Assembly (NCBI GenBank): GCA_021234155.1 | Contig: JAJEKV010000027.1 | Location: 17,208,891-17,272,890 of the forward strand | Length of the DNA stretch: 64,000 nt | From: Isoetes taiwanensis | Lineage: Eukaryota > Streptophyta > Lycopodiopsida > Isoetales > Isoetaceae | Reading direction: 5' to 3' | Part shown: positions 53,770-64,000 of the stretch, one piece after another | How positions within the stretch are numbered: the first letter of the stretch is position 1 | How the letters are laid out: each line of letters begins with the position of its first letter | Program-made: the position numbers and the translations under genes | Notes under the pieces: model-generated | What the model was told of the DNA's origin: nothing | Database searches by the model: none | Seen by the model: the letters and a program-made list of their open reading frames with translations, nothing else

Positions 53770-56571
53770 TCAAATTATACCCAAACTAGCTTCTGTAACA
53801 TGGAGACTGGAGGTAGCACTCTTGTATTCGTTCATACAATCTGGCACGAGGAGATTTTGAAACCAAATACCAGAAGGGAACCTACCCGGCTTGACAAGCC
53901 ACATCCCAACTGAGGAATATGGGAAGGAATTAAGGATGGAAATCAAAATTTGCACCATAAATCGTGGAAGGCATAGCGACATATGGATGATAGTAAAGAA
54001 AATGTAAAACACAGATGTCGTTGGTAGCAACAGCAATAGTGGTGTAAACATAAGTGATGCCACAACAAGCTCTTCCACAGAGCAGTCGTAGCTCTCAACT
54101 CGCCGTCTTAGTGGATTTTTCTGACGGCCACTGATGCACAGAAATGAAAGAAAAATGCATATTAGCCTGGTAATAAAGATCGAAATGCCAGTGACAGAAG
54201 ACTAAACACACACAACAGAAAAAAAAAAAACACTGAACTTGAGAAGCTAATTAACCTGAATAAACGCCATAGTGCAGCCAATGATTGAAGCTGATTAGCA
54301 TAGATGAATGCAGTTACTTGATACATCGCCACTACATGAATTGTTGCAAGGAAAGAAATATCCACCACAACAGCCAATGCAAGTGTCGCACCCAATGTCA
54401 TGCTGATGACAGCAATAACACATATTGAAGCATCTACAAATGAAGCAATAAAAATTCCCAATGTTGACCATGCTTGTACTAGGTTCAATGATAGAGTTCC
54501 AATTGCCCTGGCAAGTTCATTATTAAGTTTAAAACCTGCTGGAACGCCCATAAGCCAAACACATCCTGTTCGTAGAATGTCATTGGTGAGTACGTAGGCC
54601 ATTTCAAGTACACATGCAGAGACAGACCGATGATAGAACAGAACTAGAGATCCAACTGTAGCTCCAATAACTATGTCAGCAACCAGTTTTGCCCACACAG
54701 AATGCTTCAACGTTGAAAGCCTCTCTGCAACTGACACATTTGGATGATTATGCCTGTAAAATCCTCACTTATTATCTCAACACCCAAAGGAGACTCATTA
54801 AAAATCTTTTATTTACTCACCCATTGCCTCCCCAAGTGAGAACTATCAGCCAAGATTTGAGTTCTCTAAACCGAGAGTGACAAATAAACAATGTTTGACT
54901 AGCAAGCAAGAGGGGCATATCGCGTGCCATAAGAAAGTGTATGCTGTTCAAAATGGCGAGGCAATACGTGGCAAAAATGTAAAACAGAGTTGCCAAAGCA
55001 GCAATCGCTGCAGCAAAGGAACTCCATGTGCAGAAACAAAATCTGCACATTCACTTCTGTTTTTCGTTATTAGATAGATGACATATCCTAATTATCAGCA
55101 TGAATGGATATGAAAAGTGCGTGCTAAATAGTCTTTCAGACATGCCAGCAACTCACCTGTAAAAAACAGAATAATGATAAGAGGCGCCCTTTTTTTTCCC
55201 TACAAAAAGAGCAGAAGTTGGTTGATTTGAAACCAAGCCGTGCATCTTTTGTTCCAGAAATGCAGCAAAGTTTAATTGTGTCATAACGATTTCCTGCATC
55301 AAGCACATAAATGATGCTTATTGTCCCTTGATTTATGATGTCAGAAAACAGTGCTAACACTTTAACAGCTTACAATATTTCCATGGCCTTTCTGTTGCTC
55401 AAGCTCGACTACCCAATTTGGTTTCTTCACTGCTTCATTTCTGGATGGCTGGCTTGTTCTAAAAGATAGAAAACCCGTTTGATGTAATGAATAGTGGTGA
55501 TTTCCAAATGAAGGTTGTTTATAAATAACCACCTGCAAACAAGTGCTTTCTATAAATAACACCTAATAAGGCACGGCAAATCAAATATAAAGGAGCAAAC
55601 AAAATTTATCTCCTATTTCATAGTCCTAAAATTCTTATGACATAAATAATATAGGTGCTTCTTGACTAGCATTTGTCTTCGAATTAAAGAAAATGCAGTC
55701 TACACATACAAAACCAGAGAAAATATAAATATTGAACCAAAGCATCTTACATACATGAACATTGCTAGAACTTGCATTCACGGGGTGTATACTTGGAAAG
55801 CAGTGACGATGTTTTGCTCCCCCATTCATTTCAACCACGAATTCCAACCTATAATCATAATTACCACCCAAAAGGAGATTTAAGTTGTTAGAGTTTTGCT
55901 TTGATTGTGTGGAGAACTCTGCATCCAATCGTCTGCTCCGTTTTTGTAGTAAAAAGTTCTCTTCTCTTATTAATATCTCCACTTGAGCAGTCCTCTTTGG
56001 GATACATTCTTGATCTTTTTCATCTTCTGAGATGAATCCTGTATCTTTTTCATGCAAATGCCACCAAAATCCTAGGATACACAAGTTCTCAGAAGTTTCT
56101 GAAGTCCATGTTTGCATCTTCTTGATCCTGTCTAATAGCACCTGGTAACATGAACATAGAAGGTTCAGATCAGAGGGAAAAACTAGTCATGCTTAATGGC
56201 ACGATGTAGACCAATTAAAGGAATGTCTAATGACAAGCTTTTCTTTCAAAATGATCAGGTATAAAAGTTAAACTTCTCTCATAAATGCATTCATTCAGCA
56301 AGAGACAATCATTATTACAAACAGGAAATAGAAAACAATGGTCTGTTAAGTTGCCTTATTCGGCATTTAATGATATCCATTTAAAATAGATAAAAATGAT
56401 CACCTGCATTGAAGGATCTTCATCAAAAGAATGAGCTGTGACAACGACGACATCAATACAAGTTACGGATAAATTCACATAACCCACGAGTGCCATGGAA
56501 CTAGGAATTGAGGGGTAAGAGCATAGATGCAGAGGCCACCACATACGGTACTGGACGCTGGGATCCGCCAT
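53770..56571 (-). CDS. GPI1: GPI1/PIG-Q, GPI-GlcNAc transferase subunit; seven coding segments, two apparent frameshifts
   Basis: Subunit of the ER complex that adds GlcNAc to phosphatidylinositol, the first step of GPI-anchor synthesis. Coding segments on the minus strand: 56404-56571 (ATG at 56571), 55755-56141, 55157-55532, 54821-55042, 54256-54753, 53770-54130, with GT..AG borders. Diagnostic: CVWLMGVPAGFKLNNELARA, LSLNLVQAWSTLGIF, LQSLAALWRLF, and the C-terminal LMFTPLLLLLPTTSVFYIFF. Several hydrophobic segments fit a multi-pass ER membrane protein of about 670 residues. The segment 55157-55532 needs frame changes near 55371 and in an A8 run (T8 on the plus strand, 55190-55197) to join its neighbours. 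Otherwise the gene is clean, so assembly error and recent inactivation are both possible. Confidence 0.87.
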
Positions 56572-57512
56572 AGCGTAGCTCCCTTGTCTAAAAAAGTGTC
56601 GTAAATTGTGCTTTTTCCGTCGAATAATCCCACGTCATGCCACGTCACCATATTTTGAAGTTCAGAGCATGAAGCCTCTCCCTCCAAATATCTTTTGCCA
56701 AGCATTACAAATGGAACCCGCTATATCTTCCATACATTCAAATTCTTTTCTCTAACCCATACCTTATCTTTTTTTTTTTGCATTAAACCATTGGATCAGC
56801 AATTAAAAGTTCCACGAAACCGTTGAAAAATACCAAGTATGAAGCATATAATACACAGCAAGAGCTGTGCATTATATTCACATTGTGAAGACAAAGGTCA
56901 CATGAAACGTGCACCTCCCATGGGGCACACAAAACAACATAGCAACATAAACAGTAGAAAAGCATGTTGTGCAAGGCAAAAGGCCACAAAATCCTTACAC
57001 ACAAAGAGCACACAATGAGGAGAAGAGCGTGTTGTACAAGCCAACTGAGGAGCGAAGTAGCTGCAACCAGTTCTTCACCACAAGTCTAAGCTGCTCCTGC
57101 AACCCCCATCCACATCTGTACATAGTGTTTATGCCTTCATAGTGCCGGAATGTTGCCGTGCCAGTCGATCAATGGCATTAATATGCCGGATAAGTATGCC
57201 CCTTAGCAGATTCATATGGCCACGGAAGCATCTACGCTGCCTGAGAGATATTTTCAGGTCCTCCATTTCAAGACACTCCAAGGCATCCTGCATTCTTTGG
57301 ATGTTGTTGCATAAACTCTCTTTCACACTCCTGATCCCATCCCACTAAGCACTTCCCTTAAAAGAAGCTCAACATCCACATGAACGTGGAAGCATTCGGA
57401 TCCCTCACCAATAGTTAGGTGCAAATAGCAAGCATGAATCTTTCCGACTGGTTCAAGTTCACAACAGGATGAAAGAGCCCATTCGCATCAGCAACATCTT
57501 TAGGGGGCTCGA
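56572..57512. other. GPI1 upstream region and possible degraded coding remnant
   Basis: The minus strand of 57129-57326 reads KESLCNNIQRMQDALECLEM and LRGILIRHINAIDRLARQHS with a helical, protein-like composition. Upstream in another frame (57350-57420) is LTIGEGSECFHVHVDVELLL. This could be a small decayed gene, but I do not recognise it. The rest is AT-rich with a T run near 56770. Confidence 0.35.
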
Positions 57513-57990
57513 CACTACAAGAGAATGATGGCTAAACGTCAGTGTATTCGTCAGAGATCCTTCATAAAGTAGGCAAGTGCCAAAGCCTTACTCCTGACGA
57601 AGGCACTGACGAGTTTTATCTGACGAATAATAGTCAGCAACATCGTCAGAATAATAGTCAGCAGTTTAGACACCTCATTAGTCAGAACTAATTTGTTATT
57701 AGTCATAATTTTAGTCAGTATTTTAGTCATCATATTAGTTAGATAACTAGTCAATCTTTTAGTTGTATTTTTAGTCAGTATATTAGTTAGTTAGACAATT
57801 AGTCACTTTATTAGGTAAAGAATTAGGCAGCTCCTTAGTTACAATTGTAGTTATATTATTAGTCAGATATGTAGTCAGAAATTTCGTCATAGTATTAGTT
57901 AGAATATTGGTCACCATTAAGTCATAGTAGTTCAGGTTATAGTCAGATGATTCGTCAAGTTATTAAGCCACATCATTTGTTTGGTCAAAA
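57513..57990. mobile_element. CACTA (En/Spm) transposon end with subterminal repeats
   Basis: CACTACAAGAGAATGATGGC at 57513 matches the plant CACTA terminal inverted repeat (CACTACAAGAAAA). The next ~450 bp is filled with degenerate direct and inverted motifs TAGTCAG, TTCGTCAG, TTAGTTAG and CTGACGA, the subterminal repeats where the transposase binds. The opposite end (TTCTTGTAGTG) was not found in the window, so this is a one-ended remnant or an end cut by the LTR fragment that follows. Confidence 0.72.
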
Positions 57991-58694
57991 GAGCAGCCAA
58001 GATACAGTCTATCGATCTTGATGATGATCAACCAACACCACATATCCACATACATGATAATAATGAGAATAATATCTAAACCTAATCATATGTATCTAAC
58101 TTACAGCTATGGTTCATTGATTAGGGTTTAAGATCTAGACTGAGGGTTCTAGGAAGGCTTTACTAGAGACATGAAATGCTAACTCATCTGGAGTCCTAAC
58201 TTCCAGATGATCTACAAATAAATCTATGCTGAAATACCTGCTCTCGAAGAACTCCCTCCTACTCCTGGCGTCTCCATGGTCTTCGAGGTGTTCGAGGTAG
58301 CTCCCACTCCTGCTGATGCGCTCGCGCTCTAGGGGCTGCCATGCTATGTTGTGCCACGGCAGACGGTTCTCGAAATGGAGTTTCGAGCACGAAGAAGGTT
58401 CCCAGACTGTTGGAGCCAGAAAAGAGGCCTAGGGTTAGGGTTTAGGCCTTTATAGGTTAGGTTTCACATGTTATGCCACGTGGCTCCAATAGGGTAAGTC
58501 CGTGTGGCGGGTGCCCAATAGGTTAAGGCCACGTGAAAATGGTCTTAACCTAAGGTTGGCTAAGTTATATGAATAACTTAGTCATGCCCCCTAGTGCCAC
58601 AATCTATGATATACAAGGCTATGAAGATAGACTTGTATAGTGACGGACCTGGAAATATACGTATTTATGGCGTATATTTTCCTGGAACATCACA
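57991..58694 (-). repeat. LTR fragment related to E1 LTR
   Basis: Ends AATATACGTATTTATGGCGT and CCTGGAACATCACA at 58694, matching the E1 LTR end (AATATACGTATTCATACCAT, CCTGGAACGTCACA). It also has the TTAGGGTTTAGGCC, GCCACGTGGC and ...AATAGG...GCCACGTG text seen in similar order there. The other LTR end and internal region are missing. Confidence 0.6.
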
Positions 58695-58770
58695 TGCATT
58701 CTCTAGACTGGTCAGCTGCAACCAGTGCATTCTCTAGACTGCTCTGCTGCAACCAGTGCATTCTGTGATT
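58695..58770. repeat. 31-bp tandem repeat, ~2.4 copies
   Basis: TGCATTCTCTAGACTG followed by CTGCAACCAG, repeated at 58695, 58726 and partly at 58757. Confidence 0.85.
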
Positions 58771-59593
58771 AAGTTCAGACTTGGCCAAAATGTGGGCAGT
58801 TACAGGTTAAAAGTAACCACATAAAATCAAAGAAAATCAAAATTAACCATTGCATCAGGTTAAATACTTGTCCATTGATGCCCCTATCTCTGCATGGACA
58901 ATTATTTAGGCAAGCATCACAGTTGTTGTATAGTCAGAGTTATTGTATAGGTATTCTGGTGACTTCAAGTTCCAGATCTATATGTGCAGGGTACAGTAAT
59001 TCAAGCATGAGCCTAATGTGTGGATCTAACAAAGTTACTTGGCTTATCAGATAATCAAGAATGGCGAACTGCACTTTGCCAAGGGTTATACCATTGGTTA
59101 TTAATAAACGGCCTTCCCAATCAGCCTCTATCCCATAACTCCACATGTGCTCCTTTCAAAGGGGGCAACAGTCTAGTAGACTCCTTGATGGGTTACCTTC
59201 ATCTATGAGGTGGCATGATGAGGATTGTAAGGTTCTCAATAAACCAGCTCAAACATGGTACAAGTCTATAGAAGCTGTAAGAAAGCTTAAAAGAAAAAAT
59301 GTGAGAAGACATGCTGAGTCTTTTATCCACTAGCAACTAAAAAGATGTCGTTATAACCAGCTTGGCCATTCACAGACCTGCTGGTCTGGAAGGTTTATGC
59401 AACATCTCATTTGGAATTCTCCAATCAAAAAAATGTCGTGGTAGTTGTGGTGAGCAGACAGATTCCTTGTCTTTCTTTTCTGTACTCATCAAGAGGGCCA
59501 TCAAGAAGACCAAATCAATGGGATTGTCACACTTGTCCCAATCATGAGCAACCTCTGTAATAAGGCTATATGCGCTGGCTTGCCCAAGAATTT
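58771..59593. other. Spacer before E3 with possible coding remnants
   Basis: The minus strand at 58940-59146 reads GIEADWEGRLLITNGITLGK and VQFAILDYLISQVTLLDPHI. The minus strand at 59370-59590 reads YSLITEVAHDWDKCDNPIDL and LPRHFFDWRIPNEMLHK. Both look like diverged protein sequence, possibly one element, but the family is not recognised and frames are broken between them. Confidence 0.35.
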
Positions 59594-61235
59594 TGTGATA
59601 TCCCCTACTCGCATACGGTGCACTCACCGTATACAAACAGTTCATCCCCCATACCAGCTCCATGCTGATACAGGGCCCTCCACATGACACTGCAACCGTG
59701 ACGGGTTCCAGTGGGAAGAGTGAAGGGGTCATTTTACCCCGTCTCCCTCAGGGCCTACCTAGCTGCGGAAGCGTAAACATACATGTCAGTATAAAGCATA
59801 ACCACATATCCACCTTGAAGGGTGGTGCATCAACATCTGCATAGACAATGATCAGCATCATACATAGGGGTCCTACCCAAGGCTCAGACTCGAAAGGACG
59901 ACTGACGGCTTGGGTCTCCAGAGTTCGTTGCAGACAGAATTCATGGCAATGGGTTTGGCTGGCATAAGAACATGGCTTAGGGTTGTCCACTCCATCCGCC
60001 CCTCCTGTGCACACTTTGCAGAGTAGGCTGAAAAGTGTCGGGACCTGACTGTAGCCCGCCGGATGCATAGCCAAAGGGGCTATTCCTGGGTCTCATCCTC
60101 CCAGTTCCGATGGGGCAGGAAGGGATCACTCCCCCCCAGAGGTCTACATGCCGACTCAAGGTGACTAGAGGGCCACTGCCCGTATTCGACTGAACCCACT
60201 GGAAAGTGTACACCACTTCACGGGTGTCGAGTCCATGCCTCACCCGCACTCAGTGGTGAGCCATTAGACCTAGTCACAATGATCCCTGGTAGGCCTTACA
60301 CACCAGAGGGATCTTTCAGGAGTCGGAACATGAACCTCCTTCTCAGCCAGTCTGACCCCTTCACCCACAACCCCGGTGTGGCTCTTGTACCACAGGGCGA
60401 ATCTATAGTGTGCTAGAGAGGCTAATCTAGGAGCATCTACTACCAAGCTTGAGGTCTCTACCCCCCTTCCCAATACAAGGAGTTCATAGAGATACATCAT
60501 CCATATATATCACAGAAGAACTAAAGAACTATATCTAATCTATATCATAGAGTTAGGTTCTTTAGTTAGAGTCTGGTATCTAGAGATCTAGAAGGGTGCT
60601 ATGGGCAATTTAATAGGCTAAACCTACTGATTCTATGACTGAAATAGGGTTTGGACTATTTAATTGGCCAAATACCCCATCCTTGAGTGGCTCCTCGACT
60701 GAGTTCGACCATCCTGTTTGGCCTTCGAATCAAGGGAAACTAATGGTGCAATTCTCTCGGTGCGTAGTGCGGGAGGCGGTTTTGGCTCTTGAGGCAGCCA
60801 AAACAGAGCTCTAAAACCCTAGAAACGAAAAATGGGCAAGTTAGGGTTTCCCTTCCTAAATAGACAAGGGTTTGGCTAGGGTTTCCAATTATCCCCTTTA
60901 GGCATGTGGGATAATTGGGAATGGGCCCACTTGCCTTTAATGGCTAGGTGGCAAAATGTGCCCACATTAATGTGTACATTGGAAAATGTGGACATTAATT
61001 GCACACTTGGGTATGGCCCACTTGGCATCAAGTGTCCATATGGAAATGTGTGCCCACATTAATGTGTACATTGGAAAATGTGCACATTAATAGTTGCACA
61101 TATTCCTTGCAAGTTGCCCCCTAGGGCTACCCACCTGGCTACACGTTAGCGCACCGTCGGTCGGGTGGCGTGTGCGCGGCGTGGCAAGCGATGCAATATA
61201 CGTCCCGGGACCGTATCTCGTCCCCGAACGTCACA
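59594..61235 (-). repeat. E3 3' LTR
   Basis: 1642 bp, TGTGATATCC to CGTCACA. Carries the shared block TCCACTCCATCCGCCCCTCC at 59985-60004 and a ~60-bp internal near-duplication (CCACATTAATGTGTACATTG at about 60960-61085). Confidence 0.88.
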
Positions 61236-61252
61236 TTCTCCCCACCTTGAAA
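61236..61252 (-). other. E3 polypurine tract
   Basis: Minus strand TTTCAAGGTGGGGAGAA directly before the LTR. Confidence 0.78.
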
Positions 61253-62127
61253 TGATGCTGTCCGCAGCATCGTGGGTCTCCCCACCTTGGAATCATCCTA
61301 ACCTGCAATCAACCTGATACATACGATAAACTACTATAATACTTACACATTTATTAAGATTACCTTAAGGTAGTATTTTTAAAACATTATCACGCCATTA
61401 TATTATGAAATAACTTATCAATTCATAACATCTTTAAGCAAGTTACTCGATAGTTTTACTTATCACGACAATTAAGTTTATCAAAATTTTAACATTTCAT
61501 GTCTAACATTATTGTTCGAGGTACTCTTCATTCCTTGCAACACATTCCAACAAAATTTGTGTTGCAAGTCTTCGTAGCTCGACCTCCTTGCCCTCCGGAG
61601 CGCTCTATTGGCCTGCAGGTCGACACTACGTTAGTACCATTTTAATTATTAATAAAATTTTGGTTATATGGTGACCACCCCACCTATCTACATGGATGCA
61701 TGGCTAATCTCCCGGCGTAGGAAGAGGGTGAATCTTCCATTATGGCCGTGGAGACAGCGCCTATATGCCTATATGCCGCTCATGCCTACACCCTAGTTGC
61801 CCAGCGTGGAGGATAGGTCCTTCCCGTATATGGGGCGTGAAGGCCTGATTCCTCCTATCAAAGCATATATGGGGCTAGAGGTGCTTTTCCTATCAGTGCA
61901 TTCCTTAATGACCTCCTTTCTCTCGAGATCGTCTATAGTACTTCCGTGGGACAGAAGTAGACTTTCTAATCTACCTTCCACTCGCCCAAGCGGAAACGCG
62001 GTCATGCCTACATTGACATTACACCACGCCCTAGAGATCACCGTAGTGGTCCCATCATCGGTAACAACGCATGCGACCCATACCTAGCATAGGTTGCATG
62101 CGTAGATTAATCTTAACTACACAAGAA
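61253..62127 (-). other. E3 3' untranslated spacer between pol and LTR
   Basis: No conserved coding sequence. Begins with GCTGTCCGCAGCATCGTG-type GC-rich text and then AT-rich DNA. Nothing further recognised. Confidence 0.5.
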
Positions 62128-62716
62128 TTAATCTACACAAATCGACATGCCTGAGCCGATTTCTTCGGAGATGACTTTGCCGTCCCATTGCTCCATAAAC
62201 TGCGGGTACTGCTTTACTAGATCTTTCTTAAGTACCCACGTCGCGTCTTCCACCGGTAAGTGTTTCCACTTAACCAAATATTGGAGGAACTCCGACCTCC
62301 TTGTTTTCTTGAAAGCTTTATCAAGAATCAATTCTGGAATTATTTCCAGCTGCTCCTCTGTCATTTCCAACAACGTTGGAGTGTCCAAGACTTAAATGCG
62401 GATTTGGAGTGTGCTTCTTCAACAAACTCACGTGGAAGACCTTATGAATCTTTAGGTGTGCTGGCAAGTCTAGCTTGTAGGATTGATTACCTACTCTCTT
62501 GACTATTCTGAAAGGTCCAGCCCACCTTGGAGCAAGCTTCTTGCAATTCCCAATCCTGAGCTTCGCCTGCTTCACCTTGATCTTGAGCCAAACATCATCT
62601 CCCACTTTTAACTCTCTGACTGTTCGATGCTTGTCGGCGATGCTCTTCTGTCGACTTCTTGCTGCTAGCAAATATCCTCTAACTTGTTCCACGAGTTGCT
62701 GCATATCGGCCAACAT
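62128..62716 (-). pseudogene. E3 integrase C-terminus and chromodomain-like module
   Basis: The frame from 62716 has KLRIGNCKKLAPRWAGPF and LKIHKVFHVSLLKKHT. After a frame change near 62390 comes MTEEQLEIIPELILDKAFKK and FLQYLVKWKHLPVEDATWVL. It matches the E2 tail. In the host such modules can steer integration toward marked chromatin. Confidence 0.85.
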
Positions 62717-62728
62717 CTGCTGCGAAAC

Positions 62729-63993
62729 CTATACTTTTGACACGGGATTGTGCCAAGTGTCTGGAGTTAGGCACTGATAGCCGTAATTAATCATAAACGG
62801 CAACATTTGGGATGATTCCTGCTTGGTGCTATTGTATGCAAACTCCACCAAGTGGATAAATTCTTCCCACATACCTTGCTTATTCCAGACATAGTTTCGT
62901 AGCATGTCTTCCAAAATCCTGTTGGTCCGCTCCGTTTGGCCATCCGTCTGAGGATGATACGCCGTGCTCATGGATAGTTTCGTCTGAATGGTCGCAAAGA
63001 GGTCTTGCCAGAAGGCACTCATAAACTTCGGGTCCCTGTCGGAGATAATCTCCCTTGGCATGCCATGAAGCCTGAAGATCTCTTTGATGAAGAGCTTTGC
63101 TGTATCCATAGCCGTATCTGTGGTCCTGCAAGGCACAAAATGTGCCATCTTTGACAACTTGTTGACCACTACCATCAAGGCATCCTTTCCTCTTCTTGTT
63201 CTTGGAAGCCCCAGATGAAATCCATCTTGATCACCTCCCACTTAGCGTTTGGCACCGCTAATGGCTCTAATGCTCCTGGAATTCGAAGCTGCTCTGCCTT
63301 CGTTTGCTGACATAGCTGACATTCTCTGATGTAGCGAGCTACTTGCTTCTTCATTCCCGGCCAATAATAGGCTGCTTTGCGCTTTTTGAAATATGTTTTC
63401 ATGAATCCCGCATGGCCAGCTATTGGGCTGTTGTGCGTGTCATGGAGGATCAATTTCCTTACACCTGATGATTCGGGTACGCACAACTTGTTCTTATGGT
63501 ATAACAGGTTGCCTTCCTTTTTATAATGTTTAAAGGCTTCCCGCTCCTTATCTGTTCTAGCCTCCCTAGAGAGGCTTGCCCATACTTCCTTGAAATCCAC
63601 GTCCGTTGGCAAGGACTCTTCAATCTTCTTACCAAAGTCGCTGGAGAGCGTCGAAATTGCATTGCAATGCACTCTAGTTGTCAGGGGATGCCTTGAAAGC
63701 GCATCCGCTACCACATTGAGCTTCCCTGGCTTGTAGACTATATCAAAATCATACTCTTCAAGGAACTCCATCCACCTTCTCTGCCTCAGGTTGAGGTGTG
63801 GTTGCGTGAATACATACTGGAGGCTCTGATGGTCTGTATCCAACTGGAACTTCCTTCTCAAAAGATAGTGCCTCCAAATTCTTAATGCCCTGACGACTGC
63901 AAGTAATTCCTGATCGTGGGTGGGGTAGCGCGTTTCGGCGTCGTTCATCTTCCTGGAATCATACGCTACCACACGCTCTTCTTGCATGAGCAC
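62729..63993 (-). pseudogene. E3 RNase H and integrase core (overlapping frames)
   Basis: The frame from 63993 begins in RNase H (VVAYDSRKMNDAETRYPTHD, LDTDHQSLQYVFTQPHLNLR, VVADALSRHP). It passes through the integrase zinc region (HDTHNSPIAGHAGFMKTYFK, CQLCQQTK) to MDFIWGF, where the frame is lost at 63175. The frame from 63241 carries NKLSKMAHFVPCRTTDTAMD, ISDRDPKFMSAF (second catalytic Asp) and AYHPQTDGQTERTNRI (catalytic Glu). One indel near 63200 separates the first Asp from the other two. Confidence 0.9.
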
Positions 63994-64000
63994 TGCACCT

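Larger units (their letters stand above)
59594..64000 (-). mobile_element. Ty3/gypsy retrotransposon E3 (3' part, continues past right edge)
   Basis: 3' LTR 59594-61235, polypurine tract, then minus-strand chromodomain-like module, integrase and RNase H reaching the window edge. The pol proteins are close to E2 (for example STAYHPQTDGQTER, TPDTWHNPVSKV, LQYLVKWKHLPVEDATW), so it is the same lineage. The gene region where E1 and E2 carry the H3 fusion lies beyond 64000. The flank before the LTR is AATTT (59589-59593). Confidence 0.92.

Noticed and set aside
56475-56705. Minus-strand frame overlapping the GPI1 first exon
   Set aside because: It is out of frame with the GPI1 start at 56571 and shows no family signal.

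Overview
This is a 64 kb window of nuclear DNA from a land plant. Three intron-containing host genes point to that: a complete small-subunit ribosomal protein eS21 gene (RPS21, 26514-27180, +), a complete 12-coding-exon UBP1/TIA-1-type RNA-binding protein gene (47350-50379, +) and a GPI1/PIG-Q gene of GPI-anchor synthesis (53770-56571, -, with two apparent one-base frame breaks). A telo-box lies just upstream of RPS21. A non-seed vascular plant (fern or lycophyte) is my guess from the overall style, but the sequence does not prove it. Most of the window is transposable elements.

Layout, left to right. 1-7891: the 5' part (on the minus strand) of a Ty3/gypsy chromovirus-type LTR retrotransposon, E1, running off the left edge. 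7892-24713: a decayed Helitron on the minus strand with an RPA70-like gene and a Rep/helicase gene. A 4.7 kb LINE (11422-16128) splits the helicase gene and is flanked by a 13-bp target-site duplication. 24950-26003: a ~1.05 kb near-palindromic foldback element. 26011-26218: an orphan exon-like fragment. 26514-27180: RPS21. 27181-30218: AT-rich intergenic DNA. 30219-43376: a whole Ty3/gypsy element, E2, flanked by the 5-bp duplication ATGTC. 43382-47000: intergenic. 47041-50800: UBP1. 53770-56571: GPI1, convergent with UBP1. 57513-58694: a CACTA transposon end and an LTR fragment. 59594-64000: the 3' part of a third Ty3/gypsy element, E3, running off the right edge.

The most striking content is in E1 and E2. 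Both carry extra genes between the 5' LTR leader and gag. The first of these is an uninterrupted open frame ending in a histone H3 fold. In E1 the protein starts with the exact first nine residues of the mature H3 tail (ARTKQTARK after Met) and ends in a diverged H3 fold. In E2 the tail is absent but the C-terminal 99 residues are close to canonical H3 (about 84% identical by eye). A second, co-linear accessory frame of unknown function follows in both. In E1 the H3 gene is flanked by five copies of a ~70-bp near-perfect hairpin, and E2 has two different GGCGCC-type stem-loops at the equivalent place. The elements also encode integrases with a C-terminal chromodomain-like module. This looks like a lineage of retrotransposons that has taken up and kept a histone H3 gene. 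The H3 frames are intact while gag, protease and RT frames around them are broken.

Caution: the two E2 LTRs, the foldback arms and the GPI1 frame breaks differ by many small indels in GC-rich or homopolymer positions, so some frameshifts here may be assembly errors.
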